Below are positions 9,727-18,549 of a stretch of DNA of 64,000 nucleotides, in pieces (position 1 is the stretch's first letter; each line of letters opens with the position of its first letter). A program made the translations under genes and the position numbers. The notes below the pieces were generated by a model. That model saw nothing but the letters and a program-made list of their open reading frames with translations. It ran no database searches and was not told the DNA's origin. The stretch is from Thiomicrorhabdus sp. zzn3 (GTDB lineage: Bacteria > Pseudomonadota > Gammaproteobacteria > Thiomicrospirales > Thiomicrospiraceae): contig NZ_JARUQS010000002.1 in assembly GCF_029767755.1 (NCBI RefSeq), positions 248,808 to 312,807 of the forward strand, given 5' to 3'.

Positions 9727-10824
9727 TTAATCCAAGCGTTTACGGAAGCGTTTGATTGCCAGGGTTAAGGTTAGCAAAGTAAACCCGATCAGGATCAGCA
9801 GTTCCGCAAGCAGTTCGTGTAGGTTTGCCCCACGCAGCATAATGCCGCGGATCAGGCGTTCAAAATGGGTTAATGGCAGAATTTCCGCGATCCATTGTGC
9901 CAGTTGCGGCATGCCGTCAAACGGAAACATAAACCCGGACAGCAGAATGGAGGGCAGCATAATGAAAATGGCCATTTGTAAAGCCTGTAGCTGAGAGTTG
10001 GCCAGGGTTGAGAACAGCAAGCCCAGGGTGAGGTTGGCGGCGACAAAGACTAAAGCGGCGATGTAAACATCGCTCAGCTGGCCGCGTACCGGAATTTCAA
10101 AAATCAGGTGTCCCAATAAAAGAATTAACGAGACCTGAAAGAAACCGATCAGGACATAAGGCAGCATTTTGCCGAGCATCAGCTCATTGGTGGTGATGGG
10201 GGTGTTAATCAACAGTTCCAAATTACCACGTTCGCGTTCGCGAACCAGTGAAATTGAGGTGAAGATCACCATGGTCATGGTCAGAATAACGCCAATCAGT
10301 CCGGGAATGGTGTTCATTGAGGAACGCTTTTCCGGATTGTAATAGTGGCGAACGTCAAACAGTTTGCCTCGTTGTTTGGGGGGGTGACTGTGATGGTGGT
10401 AGGGCATGGCGGTGAGCAATTTGGCGGCACCGAGAATAATCGGATCACTGCCGTCGACGAGCAGTTGAGCCGCAGAGCGTTCGTTGTCCTGCAAGCGGCG
10501 TTCGAAATCGGGTGGAATCACAATGCCAATGCTGATTTTGCCTTGCCTAAGCTTTGTTTCGATCTCCTGAATGTGCGTCGCATAGCCTTTGATTTGGATC
10601 ACCTGAGAGGCTTCAAGGTCGGACAAAAGATCGCGTGAAAGTTGGGTGTGAGACTGGTTGAGTACGAGAGTGGGAATCGAGCGGATATCGGTATTGATGG
10701 CATAGCCGAACAGAAGAATTTGAATGATCGGAATGCCTAAGATCATCGCAATTGTCAGGCGGTCGCGTTTAAGTTGCCAGACTTCTTTACGGAATACGGC
10801 GAATAGGCGGCTGAACGACATCAT
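9727..10824 (-). CDS. ABC-2 type export permease
   Basis: This 365-residue permease has one N-terminal helix (TIAMILGIPIIQILLFGYAIN), a large extracytoplasmic domain (about residues 45-170) and five C-terminal helices including RERERGNLELLINTPI, typical of the YhhJ/YbhR family. It forms the channel of a drug- or lipid-type exporter with the ATPase and HlyD-like adaptor upstream, overlapping the ATPase gene by 4 bp. Only one permease gene is present, so it would act as a homodimer. The substrate is unknown. Confidence 0.85.
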   Translation of the reverse strand: MMSFSRLFAVFRKEVWQLKRDRLTIAMILGIPIIQILLFGYAINTDIRSIPTLVLNQSHTQLSRDLLSDLEASQVIQIKGYATHIQEIETKLRQGKISIGIVIPPDFERRLQDNERSAAQLLVDGSDPIILGAAKLLTAMPYHHHSHPPKQRGKLFDVRHYYNPEKRSSMNTIPGLIGVILTMTMVIFTSISLVRERERGNLELLINTPITTNELMLGKMLPYVLIGFFQVSLILLLGHLIFEIPVRGQLSDVYIAALVFVAANLTLGLLFSTLANSQLQALQMAIFIMLPSILLSGFMFPFDGMPQLAQWIAEILPLTHFERLIRGIMLRGANLHELLAELLILIGFTLLTLTLAIKRFRKRLD

Positions 10825-11786
10825 ATCGACTGTTCCCCAGTCATCTTCAATTGGGAGGGTTGAGTGTGCGTGGCCATGACAAAGACGTCTTCCAGAGAGG
10901 GGTCAATCACCGTGGCGCGGATCGACTGTTGTTGCAGGTCGCCAAGATGGGTTTGCAGATAGTCAAGCGGCGCCGTAACGTGTTTGGGGATCAGGATACG
11001 CAGATAGTTGCCCATTTGCGACAGACTGACCACTTCCGCTAGCTGGGAAAGATGCTGTTTTAATGTCGCAATGGATCGGTTCTCGATTTTAATGACCCAG
11101 GCATTCAAATCGGCAATCAGATCGCTCGGCACGCCTTCTATGGCTTTATGGCCGTGATCCAGAATCGCCAGTTGGTGGCAACGTTCAGCTTCGTCCATGT
11201 AGTGGGTGGAGAGCAGAATAGTGACCCCTGAATCAGCTAATTCAAACAAGGATTCCCAGAAATCGCGGCGGCTTTGAGGATCCACGCCACTGGTGGGTTC
11301 GTCCAGAAATAACAGTTGCGGTTGATGGAGTGTAGCGGCAGCCAGGGCCAAACGCTGTTTTTCCCCGCCGCTCATGGTGGCCGGCATTTGTTTGCGCTGT
11401 GTTTGCAGTTGAAACTGTTGCAACACTTCCTCAACCCGGTTTTTCCTCATGCCGCCCGGCAAGGCATAGGCCTGCGCCATGAACTTTAAATTTTCATGCA
11501 CAGTGAGGTCTTCGTAGAGCGAAAACTTTTGGGTCATATAGCCGATTCGGCACTTCAGCTGTTCGGCTTGTTTGGGAATCTTTAACCCCAATACCTCCGC
11601 CTGACCGCTGCTGGGTAACAACAATCCGCAGAGCATGCGCATGGTGGTGGATTTACCTGAACCGTTAGGCCCTAAAAAGCCGTAAATGCTCTGTTTGGGG
11701 ACACTGAGGTCGAGGTGATCCACTGCCACCCGGTCACCGAACTGGCGGGTCAGCTGTTGGCACTGAATGGCGTAATTCGAGTTCAA
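10821..11786 (-). CDS. ABC transporter ATP-binding protein
   Basis: A 321-residue single nucleotide-binding domain with a P-loop GPNGSGKST, signature MSGGEKQRL, Walker B LLFLDEPTSGVDP and switch STHYMDEAERC. A C-terminal extension of about 100 residues is typical of drug-export (CcmA/DrrA/YbhF-type) ATPases. It overlaps both neighbours by 4 bp, so the three genes are translationally coupled and should form one efflux complex. Confidence 0.9.
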   Translation of the reverse strand: MNSNYAIQCQQLTRQFGDRVAVDHLDLSVPKQSIYGFLGPNGSGKSTTMRMLCGLLLPSSGQAEVLGLKIPKQAEQLKCRIGYMTQKFSLYEDLTVHENLKFMAQAYALPGGMRKNRVEEVLQQFQLQTQRKQMPATMSGGEKQRLALAAATLHQPQLLFLDEPTSGVDPQSRRDFWESLFELADSGVTILLSTHYMDEAERCHQLAILDHGHKAIEGVPSDLIADLNAWVIKIENRSIATLKQHLSQLAEVVSLSQMGNYLRILIPKHVTAPLDYLQTHLGDLQQQSIRATVIDPSLEDVFVMATHTQPSQLKMTGEQSI

Positions 11787-12778
11787 GATCCCTCCTGAGT
11801 ATCCGGTTTCGTCAGGTCAAAAGTGACGCTAACCGGAACGCCTGCCGGCAAATTCTCTACGGAGCCCTGCAGATCAATTTTAGCCAGATAGCTCAAGCGC
11901 GAGCGCTCATGTTCGGTTAGAGCGTAGTAAGGGGTGAAGTCCGGCGAGTTTTGAATGCTACGTACCCGTGCAGAAAAAACCTGTTCGGTGCCATCAATGT
12001 AAACGGTAGCAGAGGTGCCAGGGCGGATGGAAGCGCGTAGTTCTTCAGGAATATGCACCCGTGCATAGGGCTGCTTACCAAACAGCATCACCGCGACAAC
12101 GCTGCCAGCATTGGGTTGCTCCCCTAACTGGAATGGAAGGCTGTCGAGAACGCCGTCAGATGGCGCTTTGATTTGATGACGCTGCAGATTGATTTCATGC
12201 AGTTTGACCTGCTGATCGGCGGCGAGCAAGGCCTGTTTGGCCTGTTCAATTTGCTCTTTACGGGTACCGGTTTGCAGCTTATCAAGGTTAGCCTGGTTCA
12301 GTGCCAATTGGGCTTTAGCGCTTTGCCACTCGTTCAGGGCTTGATCGAGCTCGTCCTGGCTCACCAGTGTCTGCTGGTGCAGCTTTTTAATTCGGGTGTA
12401 TTCCAATTGCGCCAAATTTAGCCGGCTTCGGGATTGGATAAGCGTTTGTCTGGCCTGCTCGATGTCCTCGGGAAGCGGACCGTTTTCCAGTTCTTGGAGT
12501 TTAGCGGCCAGTAGGTCGCGGTTGGCAATGGCTTGGTCAAGTGTAGCTTGCGCACGGCGTTCATCCAGCTTGAGAATCACGTCACCCGATTTGAGTTTAG
12601 CGCCTTCGGTATAGGGCCGTGCAATGATGGGTTCGCTGACTTCATTTACCAGTTCGACCCGATCCCATTCCAGGGTGCCTAAAACGGTGTTTTGATTGTT
12701 GGTTTGGCTGCACCCTGAAAGAGCGAGACTCAAAAACGCCATCAAAAGCGACCTGGAACTAAAAGAATTTAACAGCAT
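11783..12778 (-). CDS. HlyD-family periplasmic adaptor (lipoprotein) of the ABC exporter
   Basis: About 331 residues from ATG 12778 (AAAGGTGG five bases upstream; a GTG at 12787 is the alternative). The N-terminus is a lipoprotein signal ending LALSGC. A lipoyl half (KSGDVILKLDERRAQATLDQ), a long alpha-helical hairpin rich in Gln and Leu (about residues 85-190), a second lipoyl half (IKAPSDGVLDSLP) and a beta-barrel follow. It bridges the inner-membrane permease to an outer-membrane channel that is not encoded here. First gene of the three-gene operon, divergent from the WYL regulator, which is a plausible controller. Confidence 0.87.
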   Translation of the reverse strand: MLLNSFSSRSLLMAFLSLALSGCSQTNNQNTVLGTLEWDRVELVNEVSEPIIARPYTEGAKLKSGDVILKLDERRAQATLDQAIANRDLLAAKLQELENGPLPEDIEQARQTLIQSRSRLNLAQLEYTRIKKLHQQTLVSQDELDQALNEWQSAKAQLALNQANLDKLQTGTRKEQIEQAKQALLAADQQVKLHEINLQRHQIKAPSDGVLDSLPFQLGEQPNAGSVVAVMLFGKQPYARVHIPEELRASIRPGTSATVYIDGTEQVFSARVRSIQNSPDFTPYYALTEHERSRLSYLAKIDLQGSVENLPAGVPVSVTFDLTKPDTQEGS

Positions 12779-12915
12779 AATGCCCACCTTTAATAGTGGA
12801 ATAGAGAAGAGGATAGGTTAATGCTACTGCGCTCAAGCCTTTCAGGCAAATGTTGTGGTGAAAGTGAGCCATTTGTTGCATTTTGTCAATACATGATTAC
12901 TCTTATAACTATTAT

Positions 12916-12935
12916 GATACGTATAAATTTGTATC
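12916..12935. promoter_or_regulatory. Inverted repeat upstream of the WYL regulator gene
   Basis: GATAC (12916-12920) and GTATC (12931-12935) form a 20-bp interrupted palindrome with an AT-rich 10-base centre, just ahead of the ribosome site of the WYL gene and in the 170-bp divergent region shared with the exporter operon. This is a good candidate for a dimeric regulator's operator. That the WYL protein binds it is inference. Confidence 0.35.
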
Positions 12936-12947
12936 TGGTGGGAGAGT

Positions 12948-13919
12948 ATGGATAAGGTAGAGCGTAAATCCCGACTGATTAAACTTTTGCCCAGAAATGA
13001 GGCACCGGTATCGATCAAACACCTGGCAACACAGTTGGATTGTAGTACGCGGAGTGTAAGGCGCTATCTACAAGAGCTGTTTGATGAGCGTCATGCCCCA
13101 TGGTATGTGATTGGTGGATATGTGCATTTGGATAAGCTCAGGCAAGATCAGATTGAGGTGTATGGCTATTGGTTTACCTCTGAAGAACTCTTTTCCTTGT
13201 TGGCTTTGTATCAAATGACCGATGAACTTTCGGCAGGCCTGTTAGCCGGGCACTTTGCCGAATTTAAATCACGTATTCTTCAAGTCTTGGGATCCAAAGA
13301 GTATAGCCAAAACTTGATGAGTAACGTCAAAATTGTTCCCATCGCCAGCCCCCCTATTCATAGCGAACACTTGAATAAAATTACCCGCGCTATTGCCTGC
13401 AAAAAGCGCTTAAAAATCGTATTTTGGAACCGTCATGCTAATCAGGTGAGCGAGCGGGAAATCTCTCCCCTGCAATTGGTGCGCTATCGGGATCGCTGGT
13501 TTGTGGACGCACACTGTCATCATCGTGAGGCGCTGCGCAGCTTTTCTTTGGAAGCCATTCAAAACATTAAGTCATTGAATGCTCCTGTTCAGCGGGTTGA
13601 AACAGAGGCATTGCAAGCATTTTATCAATCTGCTTACGGGATTTTTAACGGCCAGGCAAACAAAACGGCCGTGCTCCGTTTCAGCGATTATCAAGCACGT
13701 TGGATCAAAGAGCAGCAATGGCACCCGCAGCAAGTTTCACGCCTTTTGGAGGACGGACGTTTAGAACTGCAATTACCTTATGGTCAAGATGCCGAATTGA
13801 TTCAGGATATTCTCAAATTCGGCCCCGAAGTTGAGGTGGTTAGCCCCCCGGAATTACGTCAAAAGGTCATTAAAAAAATTAAGCAAACAATGGAAGTGTA
13901 TGGTGAGCGTTTTGAGTGA
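12948..13919 (+). CDS. WYL-domain transcriptional regulator (YafY-like)
   Basis: A 323-residue protein with an N-terminal winged helix-turn-helix (residues about 5-60; IKHLATQLDCSTRSVRRYLQEL). A WYL-type Sm-fold domain spans about 135-225 (SPLQLVRYRDRWFVDAHCHHREALRSF in outline) and a C-terminal WCX-like region ends the protein. WYL proteins sense nucleic acids or nucleotide ligands and often sit beside defence and CRISPR loci. Here it lies between the ABC exporter (divergent) and the cas12a remnant, and could regulate either. GGGAGA precedes the ATG. One CAGGCCTG copy (13234) lies within it, suggesting the gene is resident rather than newly acquired. Confidence 0.85.
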   Translation: MDKVERKSRLIKLLPRNEAPVSIKHLATQLDCSTRSVRRYLQELFDERHAPWYVIGGYVHLDKLRQDQIEVYGYWFTSEELFSLLALYQMTDELSAGLLAGHFAEFKSRILQVLGSKEYSQNLMSNVKIVPIASPPIHSEHLNKITRAIACKKRLKIVFWNRHANQVSEREISPLQLVRYRDRWFVDAHCHHREALRSFSLEAIQNIKSLNAPVQRVETEALQAFYQSAYGIFNGQANKTAVLRFSDYQARWIKEQQWHPQQVSRLLEDGRLELQLPYGQDAELIQDILKFGPEVEVVSPPELRQKVIKKIKQTMEVYGERFE

Positions 13920-14003
13920 CAGGTTTTGTCACTCTGAAGTGGTAGGATCAACTCGACAAGGCGCAATTGCCAAAATTTAGCAATTAAAAGAAAGCAAAAA
14001 ACC

Positions 14004-14156
14004 ATGACAGTAAAAGAGCCGCAGCTTTCACAGAGAAATTGTAATGGAGTTTTTGATTTTAATCTTTTTAGTTTTACTTTTTATCGCTTTGAAATGGCGC
14101 TTAAAAAGTCATTTGCAATCGGCCTGATTATTGTGACTTTACTGGTGTTAAATTGA
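14004..14156 (+). CDS. Possible 50-residue peptide with hydrophobic C-terminus
   Basis: The frame runs from ATG 14004 to TGA 14156. It encodes a mixed N-terminal half and a hydrophobic C-terminal half ending in ALKKSFAIGLIIVTLLVLN, which could be a membrane helix. Only a weak purine-rich AAAGAAAG precedes the start. It overlaps the 27-residue frame below in another reading frame, so at most one is likely to be real. No family recognised. Confidence 0.2.
   Translation: MTVKEPQLSQRNCNGVFDFNLFSFTFYRFEMALKKSFAIGLIIVTLLVLN
14044..14127 (+). CDS. Possible 27-residue membrane peptide (toxin-like)
   Basis: ATG 14044 to TGA 14127 encodes a single very hydrophobic helix followed by a basic tail (ALKWRLKSHLQSA). 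That layout is seen in type I toxin peptides and other small membrane proteins. The ribosome site is weak (AGAG about nine bases upstream). Its location just ahead of a cas effector fragment is suggestive, because small toxin genes guarded by CRISPR effectors are known, but no antitoxin RNA can be shown here. Confidence 0.25.
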   Translation: MEFLILIFLVLLFIALKWRLKSHLQSA

Positions 14157-14186
14157 TTGCTGTTAATTTTTGAAATCGTTGATTCG

Positions 14187-14209
14187 TTTTTCTACTGCGT
14201 CAAATAGAT
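14187..14209 (+). CRISPR. Degenerate type V-A repeat-like motif in the cas12a leader (single copy)
   Basis: The sequence contains TTTTTCTACT, a 7-base loop-like stretch, and ATAGAT. Canonical Cas12a crRNA handles read AATTTCTACT, a 3-5 base loop, then GTAGAT. Here TCTA and TAGA can still pair (4 bp) but the C/G pair is lost and the loop is long. It is one copy, not an array, and ends about 20 bp before the cas12a start. It may be a decayed repeat, a cas-autoregulatory mini-repeat, or chance. Confidence 0.25.
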
Positions 14210-14229
14210 CATTTTAAAAGGAGTTACTG

Positions 14230-14892
14230 ATGGGAGCATTCGATCAAGAATTTTGGGGGCTGTATTCACTCCAAAAAACACTTCGTTTTGAATTAAAGCC
14301 AGTTGGAGAGACGGCTTCGTTTATTGAAGATTTTAAAAATGAAGGGCTGAAGCAAGTTGTTTCAGATGATGAGAAGCGCGCTCAAGACTACCAGAAGGTT
14401 AAGGAAATTATTGACGATTATCACCGCGATTTTATTGAAGAATCCTTAGCGTATTTCACAGAGCACGTAACAAAAAATGATCTTGAGCAAGCCTTTGATG
14501 CATACAAAACACTGAAATCCGCTAACGTTGAAGAGCGCGAAAAAACGCTTAAAAATTGGGAATCTATCCAGAAAAACCTGCGAGAGCAAGTGGTTAAATG
14601 CTTCTCTGAGTCGAATAAAACGCGCTTTTCTAGAATTGATAAAAAAGAATTGATTAAAGAAGACTTAATTAACTGGCTGGTTGCGCAAAACCGGAAAGAT
14701 GAAATTCCAACTGTAGAAACGTTTAGCAACTTCACAACCTATTTCACAGGGTTTCACGAAAATCGAAGAAATATCTATTCAAAAGACGCACATGCCACAG
14801 CAATTTCTTTCAGGTTAATTCATGAGAACTTGCCTAAATTTTTTGACAATGTGCTTAGCTTTCAGAAGTTGCAAGATGTGAATCGCCACTAA
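14230..14892 (+). pseudogene. cas12a: Truncated Cas12a (Cpf1), N-terminal 220 residues
   Basis: The start is clear: AAGGAG six bases before ATG. The N-terminus has the Cas12a hallmark YSLQKTLRFELKPVGET (WED-I). A helical REC1 beginning follows, with EIIDDYHRDFI and the diagnostic segments NFTTYFTGFHENR and RLIHENLPKFFDN (about residues 167-205). The frame then ends QDVNRH-stop, where full proteins continue for about 1,100 residues through REC2, PI, RuvC and Nuc. None of these, nor cas4, cas1, cas2 or an array, is present downstream. The 220 codons have no internal stop, so truncation appears recent or the fragment is maintained. AT-rich compared with neighbours. It resembles Thiomicrospira-type Cas12a as I remember it. 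Confidence 0.9.
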
Positions 14893-15064
14893 TTCAGTAG
14901 ACACTTTTTATTCCATATCTTTTCTATACTTAGTCTTTTACTTAATGGGTGTGTTTTTTATACAAAATACCTTATTATTGTTGTGTAAATATTAAGTTAT
15001 TATTCTTATTTATTAACTATTAATAATTAAATGGTTTTAAGGCTGAAATCGTGGGGGAGCATGG

Positions 15065-17680
15065 ATGCGCGAGAATTTACCTGTGACGAATGAAGAGTAC
15101 GTCATTCCCAAGGGGTTAATTCTGGTTTCTAAAACCGACTTGCATGGCACCATTGTGGAGTGTAACGACAGTTTTCAGATTGCCAGCGGGTTTTCCAGAG
15201 AAGAACTATTGGGCCAGCCACATAATCTTGTCCGCCATCCTGATGTGCCTCCTGCTGTTTTTAGAGATATGTGGCAGACGTTGCAGTCTGGCATGCCATG
15301 GACACAGATCGTTAAAAACCGCCGTAAAGATGGCGGTTTTTATTGGGTTCGAGCAAATGCAACGCCGGTCTATGACCAAAATGGTAAAACCGTAGGTTAT
15401 TTGTCTGTACGTGAAGTGGTCGGGGAAGATGACAAGCGTGCGGCGACCCAGGCTTATCGTGATATTGCAACAGGGAAAGCACGCATTAAACACGGCCAGG
15501 TCAGTTACGGGATTCGCTGGCAAGACTGGAATCTTTGGTCGCGTTTAGGCCCCAGAAGTCAAATGCTGGTGGCGGGATTATTAGTGGGAGTGCTTCCTCT
15601 CATTGTTACACATACTTTTGCGGAAGTGACCCCATTGCAATTGGCGATCATTTCGGCTTTGATTTTACTGCTCTCCTGGTTAATGGGCGGTTTTTTACAG
15701 CGCAGTTTAAAGGCAGCGACAACGGCATTACGGCGTTTAGCCGGCGGACAAAAAATATTAAGCCTGGAAGTGACGCCGGGCTACATCGGTCAGTTGAACG
15801 GTGTTATCGACTCAACCGCGCTGGCAATGGGAGCCTATCGTTCCGAAGCGGACAGTGCCTTGGATAACGCGAATCGCCTAAAATTAGCGATGGACCACTC
15901 TTTGGTAAATATGATGATGACTGATGTCAACCAGGATATCATCTACATAAACGAAAAGTTCAAGGCGTTTTTAATAGAGCGTGCGGACACGTTTAAAAAA
16001 TATATCCCCGGTTTTGATCCCGAACGTGTGATGGGTCAATCGTCCGCTTTGTTTGATTTGGGCAAGGATAAAAACCTAAAGGAGTGCCTAAATACCAACC
16101 GCGAGGAGGTTCATTATGATCAATTCAGTATGGGTGACCTGTTGGTGAGTTTGAAAATGGTCCCCATTCATAACCGAGTGGGGATGTATGTCGGCTCTAT
16201 GGTGGAGTGGGAAGACAAGACCCTGGAATCGGCCCTGTTGAATGAGGTCGGCAAACTGCACGAAGGGGTGTTGATGGGGGATTTGTCTTATCGTGTGGAT
16301 ATGGAAAAAGCGCATGAATCGGTTCGCCCCATTGCAGAAGCGTTAAATACCACACTGGATTCGATTGTTCGCTCGATCGACATGTCGACGGAAGTGGCGA
16401 TTGCCATGTCCGTTGGCAACTTTCAAAAGAACATAACCGAATCCTTTCCCGGCTACTTTGGTGTAGTCAAAGAAGCGTTGACCGTCAGTATGGAAAATAT
16501 TTCTGATATTCTTGCGGGGGTGCAAGAGGTATCCGAGTGGATCGGTCGTGACAGTCAGGAGGTTCGTGAAGCGAGTGCTCATCTGAGCGAGAGCACGCAA
16601 AGTCAAGCTGCTTCGATTGAGGAGACTTCCGCTTCGTTGGAAGAAATGACCAGTTCTGTGACCAACAGTGCTGAAAGTGCGAAAACGGCAGCGATACAGG
16701 CACATGAGGCGGCTAAAAAAGCGGAAGATGGGGCTCTGATCATTGCCCAGGCAATTGAATCAATGGAGGCGATCAATGCGTCAAGTCAGCGCATTGGGGA
16801 TATTATCGGTTTGGTTGATTCGATTGCGTTTCAAACCAACCTTTTAGCGCTTAATGCCGCGGTTGAAGCGGCCAGAGCGGGAGAGCATGGACGTGGGTTT
16901 GCCGTCGTGGCTGGTGAAGTGCGCAACCTCGCCGGCAAATCAGCCGAAGCCGCCAGAGAGATTCGCGGCTTGATTGAAGATACATTGGGCAAGGTAGAAC
17001 AGGGATCCGGTTACGTTAATCATTCGGGGCAAGCGCTGAATGAAATCCGGGATGCGATTAATGGCGTGCAGGGCATTATTGATGAAATTTCTCAGGCCAG
17101 TCAGGAGCAAAGCCAGGGCATTATTCAGGTCAACCAGGCGATGTCTGAGATTGATGAAGCGGTTCAGCAGAATGCTGCCATGGCAGAGCAAACCAGCCAA
17201 GTCGCTCAGCAACTGGAAACGCTGACCTACACAATGAAACAGAATGCGGAGACATTTAAAATCAAGTCTCGTGGGCATGAAACGGCCTTGGGTGTGGAAA
17301 TTAATTTTGTCCGTATTCGTATGGCGCATCGTCAATGGCGGGCCAAAGCCCGCGCATATATCCATGGATTTGATGTGGGGGTTGACCCACAAAAGGCCAT
17401 GGATCCAACCGCCTGTGAACTGGGCCAGTGGATTTACGGTGAAGGGATTCAGTATCGTAATGATCCGAATTATCAGAAATTGGAAATGACGCATCAGGCG
17501 ATGCATGCTCATATTGGTAAAATCATTGAACTCAAAGAGATTGGTGATAATGAGGGCGCTGAAGCCTGTTTAGATGAACTGGAGCGGTTAAGCGGGGAAG
17601 TAATCGGCTTTATCAATGCGATCGAAGAGGATATGGCCGGTATGAATCAGCGTGAAGCGATTAAAAGTCTTCAGGCATGA
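15065..17680 (+). CDS. Methyl-accepting chemotaxis protein with PAS sensors and zinc-binding CZB domain
   Basis: An 871-residue receptor. An N-terminal PAS domain (about 15-120; [14 protein letters not shown], then [20 protein letters not shown]) is Aer-like and may bind a flavin or haem. Two membrane helices follow (about 170-215). A second PAS-like region lies at about 275-390 and a HAMP-like linker after it. The highly conserved MCP hairpin tip is near 590 ([18 protein letters not shown]). A C-terminal CZB domain (about 750-830) has Cys in [12 protein letters not shown] and His in HQAMHAHIG, a zinc site linked to redox or hypochlorite sensing. A GGGGGAG site precedes ATG 15065. It probably mediates energy or redox taxis. 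Monocistronic. Confidence 0.88.
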   Translation: MRENLPVTNEEYVIPKGLILVSKTDLHGTIVECNDSFQIASGFSREELLGQPHNLVRHPDVPPAVFRDMWQTLQSGMPWTQIVKNRRKDGGFYWVRANATPVYDQNGKTVGYLSVREVVGEDDKRAATQAYRDIATGKARIKHGQVSYGIRWQDWNLWSRLGPRSQMLVAGLLVGVLPLIVTHTFAEVTPLQLAIISALILLLSWLMGGFLQRSLKAATTALRRLAGGQKILSLEVTPGYIGQLNGVIDSTALAMGAYRSEADSALDNANRLKLAMDHSLVNMMMTDVNQDIIYINEKFKAFLIERADTFKKYIPGFDPERVMGQSSALFDLGKDKNLKECLNTNREEVHYDQFSMGDLLVSLKMVPIHNRVGMYVGSMVEWEDKTLESALLNEVGKLHEGVLMGDLSYRVDMEKAHESVRPIAEALNTTLDSIVRSIDMSTEVAIAMSVGNFQKNITESFPGYFGVVKEALTVSMENISDILAGVQEVSEWIGRDSQEVREASAHLSESTQSQAASIEETSASLEEMTSSVTNSAESAKTAAIQAHEAAKKAEDGALIIAQAIESMEAINASSQRIGDIIGLVDSIAFQTNLLALNAAVEAARAGEHGRGFAVVAGEVRNLAGKSAEAAREIRGLIEDTLGKVEQGSGYVNHSGQALNEIRDAINGVQGIIDEISQASQEQSQGIIQVNQAMSEIDEAVQQNAAMAEQTSQVAQQLETLTYTMKQNAETFKIKSRGHETALGVEINFVRIRMAHRQWRAKARAYIHGFDVGVDPQKAMDPTACELGQWIYGEGIQYRNDPNYQKLEMTHQAMHAHIGKIIELKEIGDNEGAEACLDELERLSGEVIGFINAIEEDMAGMNQREAIKSLQA

Positions 17681-17755
17681 TCACGCAAATAAGGGAAGAG
17701 AAAGATTAAAACAGGGGCTCCCCCGTTTGATGTGGTGAACCCTGTTTGATGTAAC

Positions 17756-17780
17756 GTTCGGCAACAAGGAATTGCCGAAC
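17756..17780. terminator. Perfect 9-bp hairpin between convergent genes
   Basis: GTTCGGCAA (17756-17764) pairs perfectly with TTGCCGAAC (17772-17780) across a 7-base loop. It lies between the chemoreceptor end and the copB end, which converge, so it may terminate transcription from both sides. There is no U-tract, so intrinsic termination is uncertain. Confidence 0.4.
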
Positions 17781-17802
17781 TTGGGTGTTGCGCTAAAACG
17801 GT

Positions 17803-18528
17803 TTAAAACCAAATCCGAAGCCCGGCGACATAGGCGGTTTCCAGATCGTCGTCGTGGTAGTCGGCGGTTTCGCCAAAGGTTTTATGCCACTCCACGCCAA
17901 TGTAGGGCGCAAACTCGCGCCGTATCTCATAACGCAGTCTTAATCCCAGAGCCGCCGATGCCAGCCCGGAACCAATTTGCAGCTCCGGAATGTCGTCACT
18001 GTAGGCTTCGGCTTCGATTTCGGGGGTGAGAATCAGACGCTGAGTGATTAAGGCTTCATATTCTGCACTCAAACGCACCCCTAGAGTACCATCGCCGTCG
18101 ACCAGGGCATGGGCTTTGGTTTCAAAGAAGTAGGGCGCCATGCCTGAAAAGCCGATAATCCCCCAGTTATGGGTATTGTCTTCATGCACATCATGGCCAA
18201 ATCCGGCTTGAAGGTCCCAGTAAGGCGCCACGCCTTGGCTGTAGAGCAAGCGGTTTTCGCTGTCAGTATTTCCGGAAACCGATTCCCCACTGGATTCGAG
18301 TACGACTTTTTTGAGGCCCTTCATTACCCAGAACTCAGTTTCCCAGATTAGAGGGGTATCCTTCTGGTCGCTGAGTTCGAGTTTGTCGATCATCAGTTTG
18401 CTGACGACCGGTTCCTCCATCATGCCGGCATAGGCTTTGGGGGCTGAGAACATCGATAGCAGCAGAGATAACAAAGTGAACAGGCCTGCTGGGTTGGTCA
18501 TTTTTTTCGTTATTAAATTGGTTTTCAT
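17803..18528 (-). CDS. copB: Copper resistance outer-membrane protein CopB
   Basis: A 241-residue protein with a signal peptide ending around PKAYA. The CopB/PcoB beta-barrel pattern includes LIWETEFWVMKGLKKVVLES, YWDLQAGFGHD, and C-terminal strands ending with aromatic IWF, as expected for an outer-membrane barrel. Compared with Pseudomonas CopB it lacks the long Met/His-rich N-terminal repeat. It follows copA by about 20 bp in the same operon. Its presumed role is sequestration or export of copper at the outer membrane. Confidence 0.85.
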   Translation of the reverse strand: MKTNLITKKMTNPAGLFTLLSLLLSMFSAPKAYAGMMEEPVVSKLMIDKLELSDQKDTPLIWETEFWVMKGLKKVVLESSGESVSGNTDSENRLLYSQGVAPYWDLQAGFGHDVHEDNTHNWGIIGFSGMAPYFFETKAHALVDGDGTLGVRLSAEYEALITQRLILTPEIEAEAYSDDIPELQIGSGLASAALGLRLRYEIRREFAPYIGVEWHKTFGETADYHDDDLETAYVAGLRIWF

Positions 18529-18549
18529 GATTTTTCTCCGATTTTTTGG

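Larger units (their letters stand above)
13920..14229 (+). other. AT-rich gap between the WYL gene and the cas12a remnant, with two tiny overlapping frames
   Basis: This 310-bp stretch has no large gene. It holds two short overlapping frames and, at its right end, a degenerate Cas12a-repeat-like motif (14187-14209). An AAAAGGAG ribosome site (14216-14222) serves the cas12a fragment. Base composition is clearly more AT-rich than the exporter and chemoreceptor genes on either side. I see no direct-repeat array. Confidence 0.6.

Noticed and set aside
13920-15064. CRISPR array near the cas12a fragment
   Set aside because: No direct repeats with spacers on either strand; only one degenerate handle-like motif.
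14893-15064. Insertion sequence end at the cas12a break
   Set aside because: No transposase remnant, clear inverted repeat or target duplication; only AT-rich sequence.
16940-17512. 190-residue open frame antisense to the chemoreceptor
   Set aside because: Shadow of the conserved MCP signalling and CZB regions.
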